Source: Phycisphaerae bacterium (GTDB taxonomy: Bacteria; Planctomycetota; Phycisphaerae; Sedimentisphaerales; Anaerohalosphaeraceae). Taken from it: 15,438 nt of DNA. Positions 14,859 through 15,438 of the stretch are shown piece after piece (within the stretch, counting starts at the first letter, position 1; every line of letters begins with the position of its first letter). A program made the position numbers and the translations under genes. The notes below the pieces were generated by a model. That model did no database searches, was not told the DNA's origin, and worked only from the letters and a program-made list of their open reading frames with translations. The stretch lies in the NCBI GenBank assembly GCA_021736615.1, contig JAIPFN010000126.1, forward strand, positions 1 to 15,438, given 5' to 3'.

Positions 14859-14877
14859 AAAGGTTCCAGGAACCTTT
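14859..14877. terminator. Inverted repeat at the amidohydrolase stop codon
   Basis: AAAGGTTCC, one central base, then GGAACCTTT: a perfect 9-bp inverted repeat. In practice it would fold as a shorter stem with a 3- to 5-nt loop. It overlaps the last base of the amidohydrolase stop codon. On the minus strand only TTTAATTCT follows, so a terminator would be weak and may allow read-through into the sialidase-like gene 64 nt further on. A protein-binding palindrome is the alternative. Confidence 0.45.
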
Positions 14878-15438
14878 TAGTTGCCTTTCGTTTCATTTAC
14901 CTGCTGCTCATCGGCAAACCCGAACAGTTTCTCTGCATTGGCTCTATATATCTTTGTCTTGACTTCTTCCGGCAAGTCCAGTTGCTCAAAGAGAGTAAAC
15001 TGAAGTTCCCGATCGTCTTTGCTCTTGCCGAACGACCACCAGCCGGCATCGCTGCCGAAAAGTATCTTATCGGCGTTGCGAATCAGAAATTTCCGTGTGT
15101 AAGTCCGGTCACGGTTGAGCACTGCGGCCATGCGCAGCCCGGACGGTTCTGCGTAAAGATTGGAATAGGTCCCCAGCAAGCGGTCGCAGGTCCCGTCGGG
15201 AAGATGCAGCCAGAACCCTGCATGGGCAATCAACTTGCACCTGGGAAACATCTTCAGTACCCGCTCCAGCCGCGGCAGCCCTTTCTCGTCCATATTCTTG
15301 TCCTGGTCAATATGAAAGTGGACTGGCAGTCCTGCCTGCTCGCACGCTGCGTACAGTCGCAGGTTCTTCGGATCATCGAACATCAGGTTGCGCCCATAGT
15401 GTTCCCCAAAACCAATCGCACCTTCGGCCTTCTCCTTT
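14877..15438 (-). CDS. Amidohydrolase family 2 protein, C-terminal part (cut by window end)
   Basis: The frame is open through the window edge; the visible part is 186 codons plus stop. An internal ATG at 15383 is not the start, because conserved sequence (GAIGFGEHYGRNL) continues upstream of it. Family features of metal-dependent amidohydrolases (PF04909 type) are visible: LPVHFHID, LIAHAGFWLH and ILFGSDAGWW, which supply His, His and Asp to the active site, and a C-terminal YRANAEKLFGF helix typical of the family. Related enzymes act as decarboxylases or lactonases on sugar- or aromatic-derived acids; the substrate here is unknown. It is the most upstream visible gene of the minus-strand cluster. 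Confidence 0.85.
   Translation of the reverse strand, partial: KEKAEGAIGFGEHYGRNLMFDDPKNLRLYAACEQAGLPVHFHIDQDKNMDEKGLPRLERVLKMFPRCKLIAHAGFWLHLPDGTCDRLLGTYSNLYAEPSGLRMAAVLNRDRTYTRKFLIRNADKILFGSDAGWWSFGKSKDDRELQFTLFEQLDLPEEVKTKIYRANAEKLFGFADEQQVNETKGN

Noticed and set aside
1..15438. CRISPR array, tRNA, rRNA, riboswitch or prophage
   Set aside because: No regular direct repeats with spacers, no cloverleaf or rRNA-like sequence and no phage structural genes were seen on either strand. The phrase repeats have periods of 7 to 10 nt and no unique spacers.

Overview
The window looks like part of a Planctomycetota chromosome, most likely a Phycisphaerae/Sedimentisphaerales-type bacterium; Lentisphaerota is the main alternative. 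The support is a secreted hydrolase with a degenerate dockerin-like tail ending in the 'NWL' pattern typical of that group, a formylglycine sulfatase beside an alpha-L-rhamnosidase, an exported FAD-dependent oxidoreductase with lectin-like flanking domains, a Tat-exported GDSL hydrolase, and AT-rich intergenic DNA full of short phrase-like repeats. No rRNA, tRNA, CRISPR array or phage gene was seen. The taxonomic call is an inference.

Layout. 1-383 is a gene-free, AT-rich stretch with two kinds of degenerate phrase repeat. 384-2423 (-) is a DUF5060-type putative glycoside hydrolase with a dockerin-like C-terminus. 2424-2754 is a divergent intergenic region with two hairpins, a 7-bp tandem repeat and a 52-nt repeat. 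2755-3522 (+) is a secreted SGNH hydrolase. 3594-4133 (+) is the N-terminal stump of an IS66-type transposase and 4259-4528 (-) the C-terminal stump of an IS1380-type transposase, so this is an insertion-sequence graveyard. 4649-7207 (-) is a GH78-like alpha-L-rhamnosidase. 7208-7444 is a repeat-bearing gap with a second copy of the 52-nt repeat. 7445-9019 (-) is a sulfatase. A divergent promoter pair then separates it from 9333-10016 (+), an unrecognised two-TM protein with a Gln/His-rich tail. On the minus strand from 15438 down to 10146 lies an apparent operon: amidohydrolase (cut by the window edge), BNR-repeat sialidase-like protein, an 18-codon small ORF, Tat-exported GDSL hydrolase, and FAD-dependent oxidoreductase.

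Function. Almost every intact gene encodes an exported enzyme for breaking down decorated polysaccharide: desulfation (sulfatase), removal of rhamnose (GH78), probable glycosidase (DUF5060 family), probable deacylation (two SGNH/GDSL hydrolases), and a sialidase-fold protein, with an oxidoreductase and an amidohydrolase for released products. A sulfated, rhamnose-containing glycan is the simplest common substrate, but this is inferred from context only. No transporter, SusC/D pair or regulator is present.

The least expected features are the 18-codon ORF that exactly fills the sialidase-GDSL gap with its own Shine-Dalgarno, and the co-occurrence of five degenerate phrase-repeat families, all with the same strand polarity, in the intergenic spaces.
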